Assembly (NCBI GenBank): GCA_905221605.1
Contig: CAJNDS010000569.1
Coordinates: 151,514-215,513 of the forward strand
Origin: Symbiodinium natans
Taxonomy: Eukaryota > Sar > Dinophyceae > Suessiales > Symbiodiniaceae
Length of the DNA stretch: 64,000 nucleotides
Direction: 5' to 3'
The position numbers and the translations under genes were made by a program. How positions within the stretch are numbered: the first letter of the stretch is position 1; every line of letters starts with the position of its first letter. The notes beneath the pieces are model-generated. The model made no database searches, had not been told where the DNA came from, and was given only the letters and a program-made list of their open reading frames with translations. Shown here piece after piece: positions 1-13,188 of this stretch.

Positions 1-1760
1 CATGATAGCAATGCATCGACTTGCTCAGAGTCAAGTTGCCGTCAGCGAACCAGGCTCACTAAACTGGAGTCGAGGTCCTGACTAAGCTCTGCCTCCAGAA
101 AGTGTACGATGTCAACATGATCCAAGCTACCAGAATCTACGGCGCTGACCAGGACGAGGCCAACATCTGGGGAGAGAGACGGACAATGCGATCCAGCATG
201 TGGAGGTCTGCCAGACTGGGGTTGAAGGCCCGCGTTGTCCAACGATGGCTGTCACGGATCCCGTTTTGAGGCATCTGAATCCATGCAGCTTTTAAGCTGC
301 TACGGGATATCCTGCCTCCAAGGCGCACTTACTTCTGAGGGCAGCAGAAAACCGCTACAGCACCGCTACAAATTTAATTACATGGGCATCGCAAACAAAC
401 TTCTTCTGGGACATAACCCGGAAACCCGACACGGCTGTAGCAATACACTGGTGCGGCACCAGGAGACCTGGACCTAATTTGGCACCTCGTGACGTAGCCG
501 TGGCTAAACCGCTAGCTTGGCGAAGCGCAATCTACCCCGGGTGTCGATTTTGGTGACTTGCACCTACTGGAAAGGAGCCAATGTATTTACCGCTTTAGTT
601 CGGGATCCTGCGCTTCTAGAAACGAGCCTACCGATCAAGTCGATCCACTTCGCCCACTGACAAGATAGCAATGCGTCGACTTGCTCAGAGTCAAGTTGCC
701 GTCAGCGAACACAGGCTCACTAAACTGGAGTCCAGGCCCTGACTAAGCTCTGCCTCCAGAAAGTGTACGATGTCAACATGATCCAAGCTAACAGAATCTA
801 CAGCGCTGACCAGGACGAGGCCAACATCTGGGGAGAGAGACGGATAACGCGATCCAGCATGTGGATTTCTGCCACCGCGTTGTCCAACGATGGCTGTCAC
901 GGATCCCGTTTTGAGGCATCTGAATCCATGCAGCTTTTAAGCTGCTACGGGATATCCTGCCTCCAAGGCGCACTTACTTCTGAGGGCAGCACAAAACCGC
1001 TTCAGCACCGCTACAAATTTGATTACATGGGCATCGCAAACAAACTTCTTCTGGGACATAACCCGGAAACCCGACACGGCTGTAGCAATACACTGGTGCA
1101 GCACCAGGAGACCTGGACCTAATGTGGCACCTTGTGACATAGCCATGGCTAAACCGCTAGCTTGGCGAAGCGCCATCTACCCCGGGTGTCGATTTTGGTG
1201 ACTTGCACCTACTGGAAAGGAGCCAATGTATTTACCGCTTTAGTTCGGGATCCTGCGCTTCTAGAAACGAGCCTACCGATCAAGTCGATCCACTTCGCCC
1301 ACTGACAAGATAGCAATGCGTCGACTTGCTCAGAGTCAAGCTGCCGTCAGCGAACACGGCTCACTAAACTGGAGTCCAGGCCCTGACTAAGCTCTGCCTC
1401 CAGAAAGTGTACGATGTCAACATGATCCAAGCTACCAGAATCTACAGCGCTGACCAGGACGAGGCCAACATCTGGGGAGAGAGACGGATAACGCGATCCA
1501 GCATGTGGATTTCTGCCACCGCGTTGCCCAACGATGGCTGTCACGGATCCCGTTTTGAGGCATCTGAATCCATGCAGCTTTTAAGCTGCTACGGGATATC
1601 CTGCCTCCAAGGCGCACTTACTTCTGAGGGCAGCACAGAACCGCTACAGCACCGCTACAAATTTGATTACATGAGCATCGCAAACAAATAACTTCTTGTG
1701 GGACATAACCCGAATCCTGACACGGTTGTAGCAACACACTGGTGCGGCACCAGGAGACCT
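1..1760. repeat. ~645-bp tandem repeat, about 2.7 copies
   Basis: Three head-to-tail copies begin at about 1, 661 and 1306, each opening with a tagcaatgc(a/g)tcgacttgct block. Copies 2 and 3 are 645 bp apart. Copy 1 is about 15 bp longer because of an insertion near 205-225. Copy 3 stops matching at about 1760, shortly after the caggagacct block. ORFs of 60-119 codons occur in several frames of every copy, but they are products of the repeated DNA and show no domain. No rRNA, tRNA, snRNA or spliced-leader sequence was recognised inside the unit. Confidence 0.93.
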
Positions 1761-4700
1761 GTGCGCCAGAGGACACCCCTGACTCCACGCCCGCAAGGGA
1801 ATGAGCTGAGAGTCGGCCGTTGGGGAACTCCCCTCCCTCAGTCGGTGTAAAGCTGGTGCAGCTGATCCACCTGAGTCACTGGTGCTCACGGAGGTGTGCA
1901 TTGCCGTCAATGCCTGCGGCCAACTGAGAACTTTTTGCGAGTTCTGGAGGTTGGCCCAGCGCAATGAGAGTGCACCGCGACTCCCGCCACATTGCAACAA
2001 GAGTCCGAGCACGTGCACGGCATGTTGACAGGGCAGCGCATGAGCCTTCAAATGACACAGCCCGAGCCCGAGGGCTTGAAGGCCTGAGGGTCTAAAGTGT
2101 TGGGGCTTAGGCCAGCTTAGGGTGCGTGGGGTTCAAGGCCCTCGCGCTGTCCCGCATGCAGGCTGCTAAACACTAGCTGATCAGGCGCTCATGATGCAGC
2201 ACTGAATTGACTTGCACTTAGCATAGTGGCGCCGCGCCGGGAGTGCTCATTCGGATTGATCGCCGGCGTCGACTTCAACTCATGAGAGTGCTGACAGCAA
2301 GGCGTGTAATCCGGACAAAAGGAAAGGCAAGGAAACCGAACAGCTGGGACGCCGCAACCATACACGTAGGGTGAGCATCGTGTGTCCACGGACCGCCGGG
2401 TCTGACATCTGACTACTGTTAGTCACAAGCGAGCATGAAGTGACATCATGTAACAGCTTCAGGAGCTCCCTGCAGGTCCAGGCAATGGACCACCTTGCTT
2501 TCTTGCCGTTGGCGCGGTGATCAGAACGTGCAAGCCCGTCGAAAGTCCATGGAAGTGAGATTTGATGTTTGAGACAACTGCTTGGTGGCGTGCGCTGTGC
2601 GTCTCAGACTGTCGCGGATGTTGCTGACTTTTCGGCCATCTCGGGGAATTTTCTCAACCGCCCATGAGTCGTAGAAGTTGAGCTAAGAACTTGGGAAGAA
2701 ATGCATGTGCATTTTCTGAAAAAGCCCTACACTGCAAGTACGTAGTGTCGATACGCCAGAGGTCTTGCTGTCGGGCAGCCTATCTGCGATGGGTGTATCT
2801 GGAATTTCCAGACACGAGCTCGCATACGTGCAAGGCGTCCCATCGAGCTCAAGACATCAAATGTTGGCGAGCTCCTAGGTTCTGAGCTCTATTTCTATGA
2901 CCAGGTTGCACAACACTCTGTGTTCTCATGGCTTCGCCAGCTTGCTTCACCACTCGAGTGGGTGGATGGTGCGACACGTTGGTTGTGTGTACAGCCAAGA
3001 TGTTGCCGCAAGCAGTCTAGAAAATGTGCTCATGGCGCAGTCCCAAGTGACTTGCGTCAGGATCCCGGCAGTTCTGCTACACTGGCCGGTGATCCTGCAG
3101 GGTAGAGGAGTTATGACGCTGGCGCAACAACCCGTGGGCGGCAGCGCAGCTGGCAAACAGCACTTAAGTCCTTGCAATCATTGCTGCGTGTAGGGGCCGG
3201 CACATGCTTGAAAAATGGCTTATTCTACTCGATCTGGTTAAAACTCCTCAGTCTTTCGTAGAAGGCTGTCGCCCAAAAGGGCATATTGGGCATTGTTATT
3301 TTGCAGCGCGGCATGCCTTAGCACATGACCCCAACATGTTCGCGTCGTGTCCCACTGTGTTGGTTCTATAAGCTGTCTGCCGCCGCTTCGAAACAACGGT
3401 GTATTAACCCGAAGCGCTAGCCTCCGCGCCTTGAAGACATGCCTGACCCCACCTGCATCTGAGGATGCTTTGCACCAGTCCGAGTGCGAGTGGAAATCTC
3501 TGGAGCATCATATCAGGACGGGATCCTGCCGCAACAAGCAGCAGCGAGAATGAACGCATCTACATCCACAAGCAGGACCGTGCTGGATGCCTGTAGGAAC
3601 ATTCCTACATCACGGATCATGGATCATGACAGGGATCAGGGAGCTACTGTATTCATGGCTTATTTTTGCAGTGACAGGACTCGGCCCAGGCCTAGCAAAC
3701 CTTCCCTGCAGTCATAAACAGAAGATCCTACAAGCATGTCATTCAGCTGTCCTGCTACATCCCTTCAAGATGCCTCAAGGCCCGGCAAGCCAGCAGGGAA
3801 TCCCAACTATGGGACAAAAACGATGTCAAAGCTCTTGAATGGCAAAACCCAAAAAACCCGAAGCCCCTCCCTCTTTCCACGCAACTGCACAACCAAAGCT
3901 TCAAGCCAGGAAAGGTCGGCGCTCCTCTCACGCGCCGATCAGCGGCACTTCGCAGGGGCTTCCCCGGTTCTGACCGTTGCCGGCACCACGTGTGGGCCTA
4001 GGATTCCGACAGTGGTGCACCGGGTCATGTGGGTTCTCCAGACGCCTGTTGTTCAGACTGGGTTGAAGACTCTGTTGGAACATCGAGGCGGACAGGCGTA
4101 CGGGCCATGGCTGACCTCACTTACCAGACCGACTTCCTAAATGAGAGTAGCCTGACCTAGACTTGCGGGCTGATCAGTATCACTCTTGAGGGCCTTATTT
4201 GAATAATACACATATTTCTCCTACAGTGGCCTTTAAACAGATCCCATAAATTCGAACAACCCTCACTTCTCACTTGTAGACTTATGGCCGTGTTTCCTGC
4301 CGAGCCAGAGGTCGCGGGACGGTTTTCTTAAGAAACAGAAAGTTCCCGCGACATACAGGCTCGTGTAGCGTTTATAGGCATGAAGGCAGGAGAAGGCAAA
4401 ACAGCACGCGACGCATTGCATAAACGTCAGTCACCGATGCGTTGTGTACTTTGTTCGGTTGGGCTTTGTGTGTTCTGTTCATTCGTCCAGTGCCTGAAAT
4501 AGGAATTCCCTAGTGTTCGGCACAAAAGGTGCCTTGCAGCAGTTCGAAGTGTTCGCCAGTCCCGATGCTGTAAGCTGCAACGTTCCGAGGCGAACGGCAT
4601 CTTCAAAAAGCCGTAAATTCATTTCGAGTTGTTCGACTGGCCCAAAAGCTGCGAATTGAAGCGCGCTCTAGGTGTCCGGAACTTCAAACACCGGCAGTTG

Positions 4701-4897
4701 CAGCACAGAAGCCTGACCGACAAGTCCAAGTGCTTGTACTTGTATAGACTACCAGCCTAGTGTCTTTCTCGTTCAGACTGGGTTGAAGACTCTGCTGGGG
4801 CATCGAGGTTGACGTGGCCACAAGCTCGCGCCTGCTTACACTTGCGGTTGGCCTGACTGTACTTAAATTTTAAATTTGAGAGTCTGTGCTGTGCTGG
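1761..4897. other. Region without recognisable gene; one 45-bp direct repeat pair
   Basis: Only short ORFs in conflicting frames are present, the longest being 134 codons at 3736-4140 on the plus strand, and none shows a recognisable domain. A direct repeat sharing gttcagactgggttgaagac and a following catcgagg lies at about 4049-4095 and again at about 4771-4815. No RNA gene was seen. Confidence 0.5.
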
Positions 4898-5875
4898 CTA
4901 TTGCAGTGAATTGACCGATCTCCTACAAACACTGCCGCCGCCATGAACAGTAAAAGTCCGCTGCGTTCGCCGTTGAGTCTTGCTGCGTCCTACAGAAGCC
5001 AATGCTGGAGTCTTGATGCTGGAGCTGCAGTCTATGACAGGACCTTCTGAACGCAACCTGCTCCATTGCATTAGCTCCGTGACATCCCTAAACACCTCGG
5101 CGTCATGCTTCAGGTTCGTGTTCATGACCTCCACATCCTCCACCGCCACCCACGTCATCTGGCACAACTTGGAAGGCATCTGGCTCCGACAACGAGGCCA
5201 GAACCGCCGCCTCGCTTGCCGCATGCGATTGGCCGTCGAGGACTGCTCGAGCAATGGCGCACGAAGGACGTCCCGCTGCTGGCACGTCGTGACAAGCTCC
5301 TGTTGCATGGCCTCCAAGTCCCTCTTCTTGCGCTGGAACTCTTCGGCCTTGGCGTGCAACTGCAGGTGGCACTGCGCCTTGGCCAGCGCCACGCGCGCGC
5401 CGCAGTGGCACTCCACGAGCATGGCCCCCAAACGCGCGTCCACCTGAAGGTTCGCGACGTAGCCCGTGCCTGACACCCGGCACACGGGGCACTGCACCCT
5501 CCCGTTGGTCCGGCACTGTTGGAGGGCACAGGATTTGCAGAGGCTATGCACCGACTGGCATGCGAAGCCGGCGCCGCCCAAGCGCATGGCAGGCTCGGCC
5601 AACTGGGAGCAACTGCGACAGAAAAGTGGTTGGTTGGCCTCGCATGCCTTCAACTCTGTCAGCTCTACCGATGGAAGGAGGCACTGTGCCTTCCAGCGCA
5701 TCTCACCGCGGACGTCACCCAGCTCCTCCAGATTCTGCAGCTTGTGCTGTGCTGCGGCCGGTGGCTCCACGACGCGAACGTACGGGCACAAGCAAGGGGA
5801 AGTGAGGGGAAAACAACTGACCCCAAACGGCGCCTCTGAGAAAAGGGACATGCAAAAGGTCAAGGCGTGCCACAA
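4898..5875 (-). CDS. RING-type zinc finger / coiled-coil protein, TRAF-like (paralogue 1)
   Basis: Probable E3-ligase-like or adaptor protein. The open frame is 325 codons. Residues around 85-135 form a C3HC4 RING pattern: CRSC, then 16 residues, then CQSVH, C, C and CPVC. It is followed by a second Cys/His cluster (ECHCGARV, then C and H), like the zinc fingers behind TRAF RINGs, and by a helical Glu/Gln/Lys-rich stretch (about 175-225) likely to be a coiled coil. It matches the 19.4-20.1 kb protein from VEPPAAAQ through ANRM. After that point the better match switches to another minus-strand frame (SEAAVLASLSEPDAF), so a frameshift or short intron lies near 5.2 kb and the last ~100 codons shown are doubtful. 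The true start is uncertain: the conserved part begins near 5785. RING folds bind two zinc ions and commonly recruit E2 enzymes; that function is inferred here. Confidence 0.72.
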   Translation of the reverse strand: MWHALTFCMSLFSEAPFGVSCFPLTSPCLCPYVRVVEPPAAAQHKLQNLEELGDVRGEMRWKAQCLLPSVELTELKACEANQPLFCRSCSQLAEPAMRLGGAGFACQSVHSLCKSCALQQCRTNGRVQCPVCRVSGTGYVANLQVDARLGAMLVECHCGARVALAKAQCHLQLHAKAEEFQRKKRDLEAMQQELVTTCQQRDVLRAPLLEQSSTANRMRQARRRFWPRCRSQMPSKLCQMTWVAVEDVEVMNTNLKHDAEVFRDVTELMQWSRLRSEGPVIDCSSSIKTPALASVGRSKTQRRTQRTFTVHGGGSVCRRSVNSLQ

Positions 5876-6072
5876 CCAGCAAGAACCCCACGTACAAGCT
5901 ATTTCTTGGCAGGGAAATGCGACAACAATAGGGGGGCAAGAGGTCTGAGTTGTTGAAGGTCCTTCGGTAAAACCCTTGTCCTGACATACAACACGTATGC
6001 TCCTGACATGCGCCTTATACTAGTGCTCCGTAATCGCCGACCCCTCTCTCTCGCACTCTCTGTGTGTGTTTG

Positions 6073-6099
<27 letters not shown>
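6073..6099. repeat. (CT)n microsatellite
   Basis: An uninterrupted run of about 13 CT dinucleotides directly follows a short TG run. Confidence 0.95.
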
Positions 6100-6103
<4 letters not shown>

Positions 6104-7504
6104 TCGCAGGTCGCGGGATGGCTGTCAGGGTCAGGCTTTCCAAAGTTTTGAACATCTCGACGTTCATTTGACCGGTGCCAGGACTCAGGGGCTGGATGTC
6201 AAGCGTTTTGTTCCGACGCTACCGTGTGGCCTTGCACACCGCTTTTCGATGTTCTGCTTTTCGTGGGTGTCGGAGTCGGACCGACGAAGATTGCACAAAG
6301 GAAGTCTTCAGAAGGCCGCTGGGACAGCCATCAACCTTCCCTCAAGATCCCTTCAGATGAATCCTCTGAGGCAACTGCCAGAGTTCACGATGAGCATCCT
6401 GCAGTAGATGCTCCTGAGTGGACGACTCGCACATCACGCTCGCAGGTTCGCTGGGACCTTTGCAGAGGCGGCACAGCATGAGGCGATGCACCAACAAGAT
6501 AGAGGAGTGTCACACGAGAAGCACTTTCACAAGGAACGACACGAACAGAAGGAGAAAGATTTATTTGCTTACACATTGGGCATTTGAATTGCAAATAGTG
6601 CAAGCGCCAACATGTCAGCAACGGCCCACCTTCTGGTGCTGCTTGCCAAGCGTGTCCAAGCCTGGCTCTTTGAAATTCTTGTGAATCTCAACGTCATGGG
6701 TGTAGTGAAGGGGAACCATGGAAACAGCCGACAGAAGCTGCTTTGAGAAAAAATAGACTTAGAGATTCCACTTATGTGTCGAGTTGCAGGACAGGTTGCG
6801 GCCCATCCCCAACAACAAATCATATGCATCGCTGGCACCCCACGGCCACACGACTTATAAGGGCCCCAAGAGCAAAACTATGCCACAGCTGCTAGAAATG
6901 CTAAAGGCAACAAGCTCTACAAATCTATGCAAGCTCGACTCGTCGGGTGCTGCCAATCACTCCAAGAGCTAGCTTTGTGTTGGGTCGCCCAGTCCAGTAT
7001 CGTGCAGTTCTGGTGCACCGACTCTTCCGTCCTTAGGCCCTAAACCCTCAACCCTATATGGAGATAAAAGCCTATTGTACACTAAAAACCCTGATACAAA
7101 CCCTATAAAGCCATAAGCCGACCGAAAGTTATGCTCTTGGAACGATCGCGGAGAGCCCTTGGAACGCGAGAGGTCTTGGGGGTGCTGTGAGAGTTGTCTT
7201 GCTCGGCTCAGGGTTAGACAGGCTGTAGGTTTTAAAACTTGCTGGCGGCTAGCTGCGCGCTTTCAAGACTCTCAAAAAATGGGCCCGGGGCCTACATGGT
7301 TTGCTCAAGCGCGCAAAGGCGAAGAATCAGCTCCTTGCTGTTTCAGTGTTAGCAAAGTGCTAAAAACTCAAAAGGCAGCCCAACAATGCCAGGACAAACA
7401 TCCCAAAGCTTCCTTCTGAGGTGGTGTCAAGTTACGCCTCCCCAAACAAAGCATACACCCAACCCCAGAACTGAACTATCATCGAGGAATGATTCTGATC
7501 TTAC

Positions 7505-7646
7505 CTTTCCTCTGCCCCGCCTTGGGTCCCTCCAGCGCGTGGACTTGCTCGATGCCTGACTTGAAGGAAGGCTTGCGCAATCGGTGGCTGTACTTCGTCG
7601 GCGAGGCAGCTTTGTTGAGTTGTGTTCTGGGCACCCTGTGCTTGGA
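7505..7646 (-). CDS. Candidate exon of an unrecognised gene
   Basis: On the minus strand an open frame reads RTQLNKAASPTKYSHRLRKP and then about 20 further residues, and ends at a strong consensus donor (AAAG|GTAAGA) at 7505/7504. The peptide is basic and low in hydrophobic residues. I do not recognise a family. The donor is the main support; the 5' exon boundary is not fixed. Confidence 0.3.
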
Positions 7647-7738
7647 AATTTACACACGCTTGTGGAGGTCAGATGAAGCTTTGGACCCCGGAAGCTCATG
7701 TTGATAGTCCCGATGTTCCAGGCTCTTTTCGATCTGCA

Positions 7739-8197
7739 TCAGGATGATTTTGGGAAGTGATGGCCTTTATGGTGCTTTGCTTTTGGGGCACAGCCCGTGT
7801 GATAGGTGCTGCAACAAGGTGCAGCACCCTGAAGGCCCAGGTTTTTTAGGTCATTCTGTTTAGATGGTAATTCATCTTCCTCTTCTAGGAGGTGGGAATC
7901 AAGCCTGGCGATGTTGTTCTGGTTCTGACTTGGGTGTATATAGACTATGTAGGACCATTCCTCGGCATTGAGCCAACGATTGTTGCTAAGTTTATTATCA
8001 TATACTCTAGAGCGCCTTTTTTTGAGCTGCAGCATGCGCATTTGCCAAGAACCTGGTACAAGAGAGAGCTCAATCTCGAGCTTTGCCAAGCAGAAACGGG
8101 ACAAGCTCCTTTGGCCATCCAGACACGCGTTCATTAGCATCTGAAGTGCAGCATACAATAGTGGCTTCTTTGGCAGACTGGGAGCCTTTAACAACAA
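7739..8197 (-). other. Unrecognised 152-codon ORF and surrounding sequence without identifiable gene
   Basis: This is the longest open frame between the RING gene and the topoisomerase gene. It has no recognisable motif, and a coding role is unsupported. The rest of 6.1-9.4 kb shows only short conflicting ORFs. Some C-terminal exons of the topoisomerase gene could lie in 8.6-9.4 kb, but none could be proven. Confidence 0.2.
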
Positions 8198-9491
8198 AAA
8201 GGAGTCATCTACCGTGCCTACTCCAATGCTCTGCTTGCACTCCAGGGATTGCAGCTTCTACGGTTGAGCTTTTCCCAACGCCAAAAAAGTCGTCGCAGCT
8301 TATGAGCCGCCTCCTTGCAGCCTCTGCCTTGCAGCCTCTGCTCTCGGCAATCAAGCGTTGACAAGGGCCTGCAAAGGATGAGCTTCGGTGCCCGGAAGCG
8401 CAGATGCATGTCTACGAAGGCAGATAGGATGATAGGATGGAAGCACTCTGCACTCAGCAGCAGGAAACACACAACGCAGAAAGCACCTTGCCCTTCTTGG
8501 CCTTGCTTTGTGAGGTCCCCGATGCCTGCTGAAGCGCAATGATAAAGTGGTGTGACCCAGGCAAACTTATGCAAAACAAATGGAAGTTAGGTTCAAGATC
8601 CATGAAGCAGATTGCAGTCTCATCGGTACACTGCCAGGCCAGTTTGCCTGCTCTGGTACTGTACAGGGCTGGGGGACCAAATAACCGAAAACCTTCTCCT
8701 CAAGTAGGCTCGGCGGCTCAGCCAATGCAATGAAGCCGCCTTGATTCGTCTTGTTGCAAGATCAGGAGTCGTGGCCTCGCAGGGTGCGGGCAGCATCCCC
8801 CGAATTGTGCAGGCCGTTCTGCAAGTCAGATTGCTGAAGTGGACGGCCCTTTTGCATGCACAACGAGCCCTAGTGCATGCACAGTAGGTAGCCTTCTTCT
8901 TCGGCAGGGTCTTCTTTACACAGAGGACTTTCGCCTGGCATGTCAAGCTGGAGCTGTGTGTTATCAGTCTGTTTCCCGAAGGCGTGGCGAAGGTTTTTTC
9001 AGCGGAGGTGCTCTTCGAGAAGGTTGTCATTATCGTTGATCGTTGTTGTAAGGATGGATGTCGTATTGGATGTGTGATGGCGTGAGGTATGCGCGCGTGA
9101 TATTATGTTTTAAAGCGCGGGGTAGGGCATGGGTTGCAGCTGGGAGATGCTATGGGAGATGATGTCTGGGATGATGTCTCGGATGAACCGTGTCGTCTGT
9201 CGTCTGCCAAGCGCTTCGCTTCGTCTTTCTCAAAGTCAAAGGTCTCACGAGGCCTTAATCGCGGCAAGAGACAACCGTTGCCAGTTTACTCTCGTACTCT
9301 GCAGGCCTTAGCACGTCGCGAGCAAGCACTCGCCACAATCCGTTCCTTGGCGACTTGGCATCTCACAGTGGCAAGGACCAACCACCCCTCTGCGTAGCCA
9401 GTGAACCACGGCAGCATAGATCTCCTTGTTCGCTGGCCCCGGTTTCGCGAGACCGTCCTCACACTAAGGCTGCTCATGCAATAAAGGGCAC

Positions 9492-12400
9492 GAAGCAATC
9501 TCCCAACGGTCCTGTATTTGTTTGAGTCGAAGCTCCCACTCGCCTGGAGGCGAAGAGATACTAGAATGTGTGATGCCACGACATCAGATGGCTTCACCTA
9601 ACTTCATAACCTGCTCTGCTCGCCTGTCAGCTCCACAGTGGACAATTCCGGCATCTTCAGCAATCCACGGAGATCTGCGATGAACTTCACTGCCTTCCGG
9701 GCTGAAATGCCCTTGCCAAGCACACCCTTCCTGCAAACCAAAGCGTGTCATTGGACATTTCATGACAGTGTCACGGTGTCCTGATTGCTGGCCATAAGGG
9801 CACCTTTTTCGATCTTTCCGGTGGACGCGGCGGCCGAAGCATGTGTCTTAGTCGCCCATAGGATTATCAAGCCCACGTGACGCACACCTGGAAGCTAAGC
9901 ACCGGCACAATCCACTTCTGCCAGATCAGCTTCTCGATGATGGCAGCGCGCGTCGCTGAGGTACCTATGCCTTCGGCAGGTCCTACAAGTCTGTGCTGAA
10001 GAACAAACAACACCTGCGTGCAAACGGGAGCCTGCCGTGAGTGCCTGCTTGAGCTGGCCATCCGCCACCTGCTATGTAGGATAAGCCCTTCAGATCGTGC
10101 TGTGGCCTAGAGACATCTGAGGCTGCAGCAGCTTTGCTGCAAGTCTCCATGGCTGTGAGGAGGCTTGCCTGCATATGACGAGTCGCGGCCATGCCTACAA
10201 AGACTGTGCATTTCGCCTGCGTGTAGCGCTGTGGAGGCTGAGTCTCCTGCGCACAAGCAGAGAGGATCAGAAAAAATCACCTGAAACCAGACTCGGTTCT
10301 CATGCTGTCCTTGTCGACCACTTTTGGAGCTTTCACCAAGACAACGCTTGTGCCCTGGCCACATGCATGTCCAGACATACTCAAAATGCCAGGCGCAATA
10401 CTACTAGAAGGTGAATCAGAAGAAGTTTCCTGCATGTACCATACTGCTAGATGCCGCACACATACACATACATACAATTCATACATGATCACGCGGAGAT
10501 CGATTGATTTGTTTCTTTTGCATGTTGCTACCCCCTCACCCCCCCCGTCACTCCCCCCCTCACCCACACTCACCCCCCCCCCCCCCCTCCCCCACGCCCC
10601 CACCCTCCCCCTACCCCCCCCCCCCTCCCCCCCCCCCCCTTCCCCCCCCCCCCCCCCCACAAAAAAAAAAAACCGCGTCTAAGCCAAGCCTTGGGCAAGG
10701 GCCTTGCCAGGCCCTGGCGGCCCGGCTTTCTTCCTTGCAGCAGCAGGAAGCCTCGAGCAGGATCTAAAGTTTAGGACCCGGAAGGTGTACAGTGTAGAGG
10801 GTGGCAGAGGGGTTTAGGATTTGAGTCGTTTTGATGTTTGGTTCTTTCTTCGCGTCTTCTAGGGTTCTATGCCGGGTGTAGGACCGGGGCGTATGAAAGC
10901 GTACAGCGGAACTGCTGCCGACGAAAAGTGCTGAGGATGTCGGTAACTCGGTGTAGAAGCGAAATCTGCAGCCCCAAAGGTGGGGTGGTCTCCTCAGGTC
11001 ACGGGGCCCACCCCACCTAATCAACAACGTACACCCGCCCCCCCCCAACGTGATGAGGTACACCTCAAGTCGACTGTTGCCCCGCCGCAAGAAGGCTGCA
11101 AACAGTAAACAAAACTCCACGAGCTCCAGCCGGCTAGCCTTCGTGGTTCAACAACCCACAAAGCCAGGGTAGCCTGCATCCACGAGGACGCGATCATGTG
11201 TCTTGAAGATGTAATCGCCCATCTGCAGGGGCAGCAAAAAGCAGTTGTCCGCACTTAGGATGCTCCCCCTTATACTAACAAGTCCTCAACGGGGGATGAT
11301 AGTACCCCCCATTAGAATCCCTATTAAGGACTGCTAGTATAAGGGGGAACATCCCAAGTCTGCACTCATCTGCACTCGGAGTTGGTCAGCAGGTTCCACT
11401 CTGAATTGCCGATGCAGATTGGAGAATCCGGCCTGCGTGGCTCTGCTCATCACAGCGTGCTTTGCCTCAGTTGAACGCAAGTTCAACGTCCGTTTACACT
11501 TGGCCAACTGGGACGGAACTTTCCTCTCAGCCAAAATCGCTGGTTTCTGCTCTTCTACCATGCCCCCTTCCCAACCTGCTTCAAACTTCAAACATGTATG
11601 GAGCTGCAATGGCTAAACGACAAGCCCAAGAAGACGGCAAACGCAACTGCCACGTCTTGGCAGACTCCTTGCGAGCATATGAATCAACACTGACAAGATG
11701 CTGGAGGTAGAAACACCTCGAGAAAGTGGCGAACGATCATCTTCAGCACCTATTGGACAGGCTTTCACATGGTACACACGGCATGCGTAAGCAACTTGAT
11801 GTTGAGTCTGCTACAACTCTGTGAAAATGAGCTCTTGCAAAATCACACTTGCTTGAACTTGTGTCTGCTGCTACGTGTCTCTGAGCGCATGAGCAACCAG
11901 TAATGTCAATATAACACAAGCTAGCATGCCTTGTCGTGGCTCTTGGATGTCAGCGCCTGCTTTCAAACAAGTGGCCCAACTATCGACAAAAATAGCGCCG
12001 CTGTGTGCCTGGTCCAGCCCTTGAGAAGTCGGAATTATGGCATAGTGGTCCGTGACTTTCTTGTCATCAAAAACCCGTGCCCGAACTTTGCGAACCTTAG
12101 CAAAGCACGTGGCCGAACTGCACAACCTGTACCTGCACTGTGCCGCAGTGTGTTGCAAGGCGCACACACGCTCTGCGGCCGCCTTCAATATCTCCGGAGT
12201 GATCTCACCTCTCGAGCCATGCGCTTCACAAGTCGGAAGAATCACCCACTGAGCCGAAGTCGAGTCTCCTTGGCTTGTACCCTTACGGGCAGCATCTTTG
12301 AGCATCTTCTCGATCAGGAGCTCGTGGTCGTTCGGCACATACCGCGAGTCCGTCCGCCTCGGCTTCCCAGTGACATGTCCAGCATCAGCTACGCACAAAG

Positions 12401-12535
12401 ACGTCAGCTGCACTGCTCCTACTATTACTGCTGCTAGTATTCTACCTCTTACCTCCTACCCCTTCTACTCCTTCTACTCCTACTACTCCTACTGCTCCGA
12501 CTACTCCTCCTCCACCCCCTCCTCCTCCTCCTCCG

Positions 12536-12573
<38 letters not shown>

Positions 12574-12833
12574 CACTACTACCACGACTACTACCTACTT
12601 CTACTCCTACTCCTACTCCTACTTACTCCTACTCCTACTCCTCCTCCTCCTCCTGCTCCTGCTCCTGCTGTTACTGCTGCTGCTGCTGCTACTACTGCTA
12701 CTGCTGCCTTTATTGCTACTGGTTCCAAGGCCCGAACGGGTAGGTGGTCAGTTCATCTTCGTACAGCTTTTGGACCTTGCTGGATGTTCCAAGAAGTGGG
12801 GACCCTAAGTTGTGAAGAACTCCGAACTCTCTC

Positions 12834-12883
<50 letters not shown>

Positions 12884-13145
12884 TTCCTTCCACAGCACGT
12901 AACCCCCGAAGGGGTCGTCCCGAAAAACGTGCTCCAGTGATCCAGTCGGTGGTTTTTTTCCGGCCAACACAGGGCTGGAGTTGCTTCATATTAGAGTGTC
13001 CTCCACTGTGACCCTGTGTTTCAGTGTGGGTATTGTGTGGATGGGCTCAAGTCACCGACCTCCCCGAAGCAATGCCATACATAACACCATCCCCAACATC
13101 CCCATCTCGTCCCATCTCATCCCCACTCAGCTTCACTTCCCCACT

Positions 13146-13188
<43 letters not shown>

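Noticed and set aside
482-1150. cgtagccgtggct / catagccatggct resembling part of the dinoflagellate spliced leader
   Set aside because: The central ATTTT of the leader is absent and the match is too short; it lies within the tandem repeat and is not followed by a donor-like context.
763-1691. ORFs of 94-119 codons inside the 645-bp repeat
   Set aside because: They overlap equally long ORFs in other frames, change length between copies and show no domain.
10277-10767. Pro-rich and Gly-rich ORFs over the C tract
   Set aside because: Produced entirely by low-complexity sequence in an intron.
12298-13011. 237-codon Tyr/Ser/Pro-rich plus-strand ORF
   Set aside because: It is a translation of TAC/TCC/CT simple repeats lying in TopB introns; the minus strand carries the true exons.
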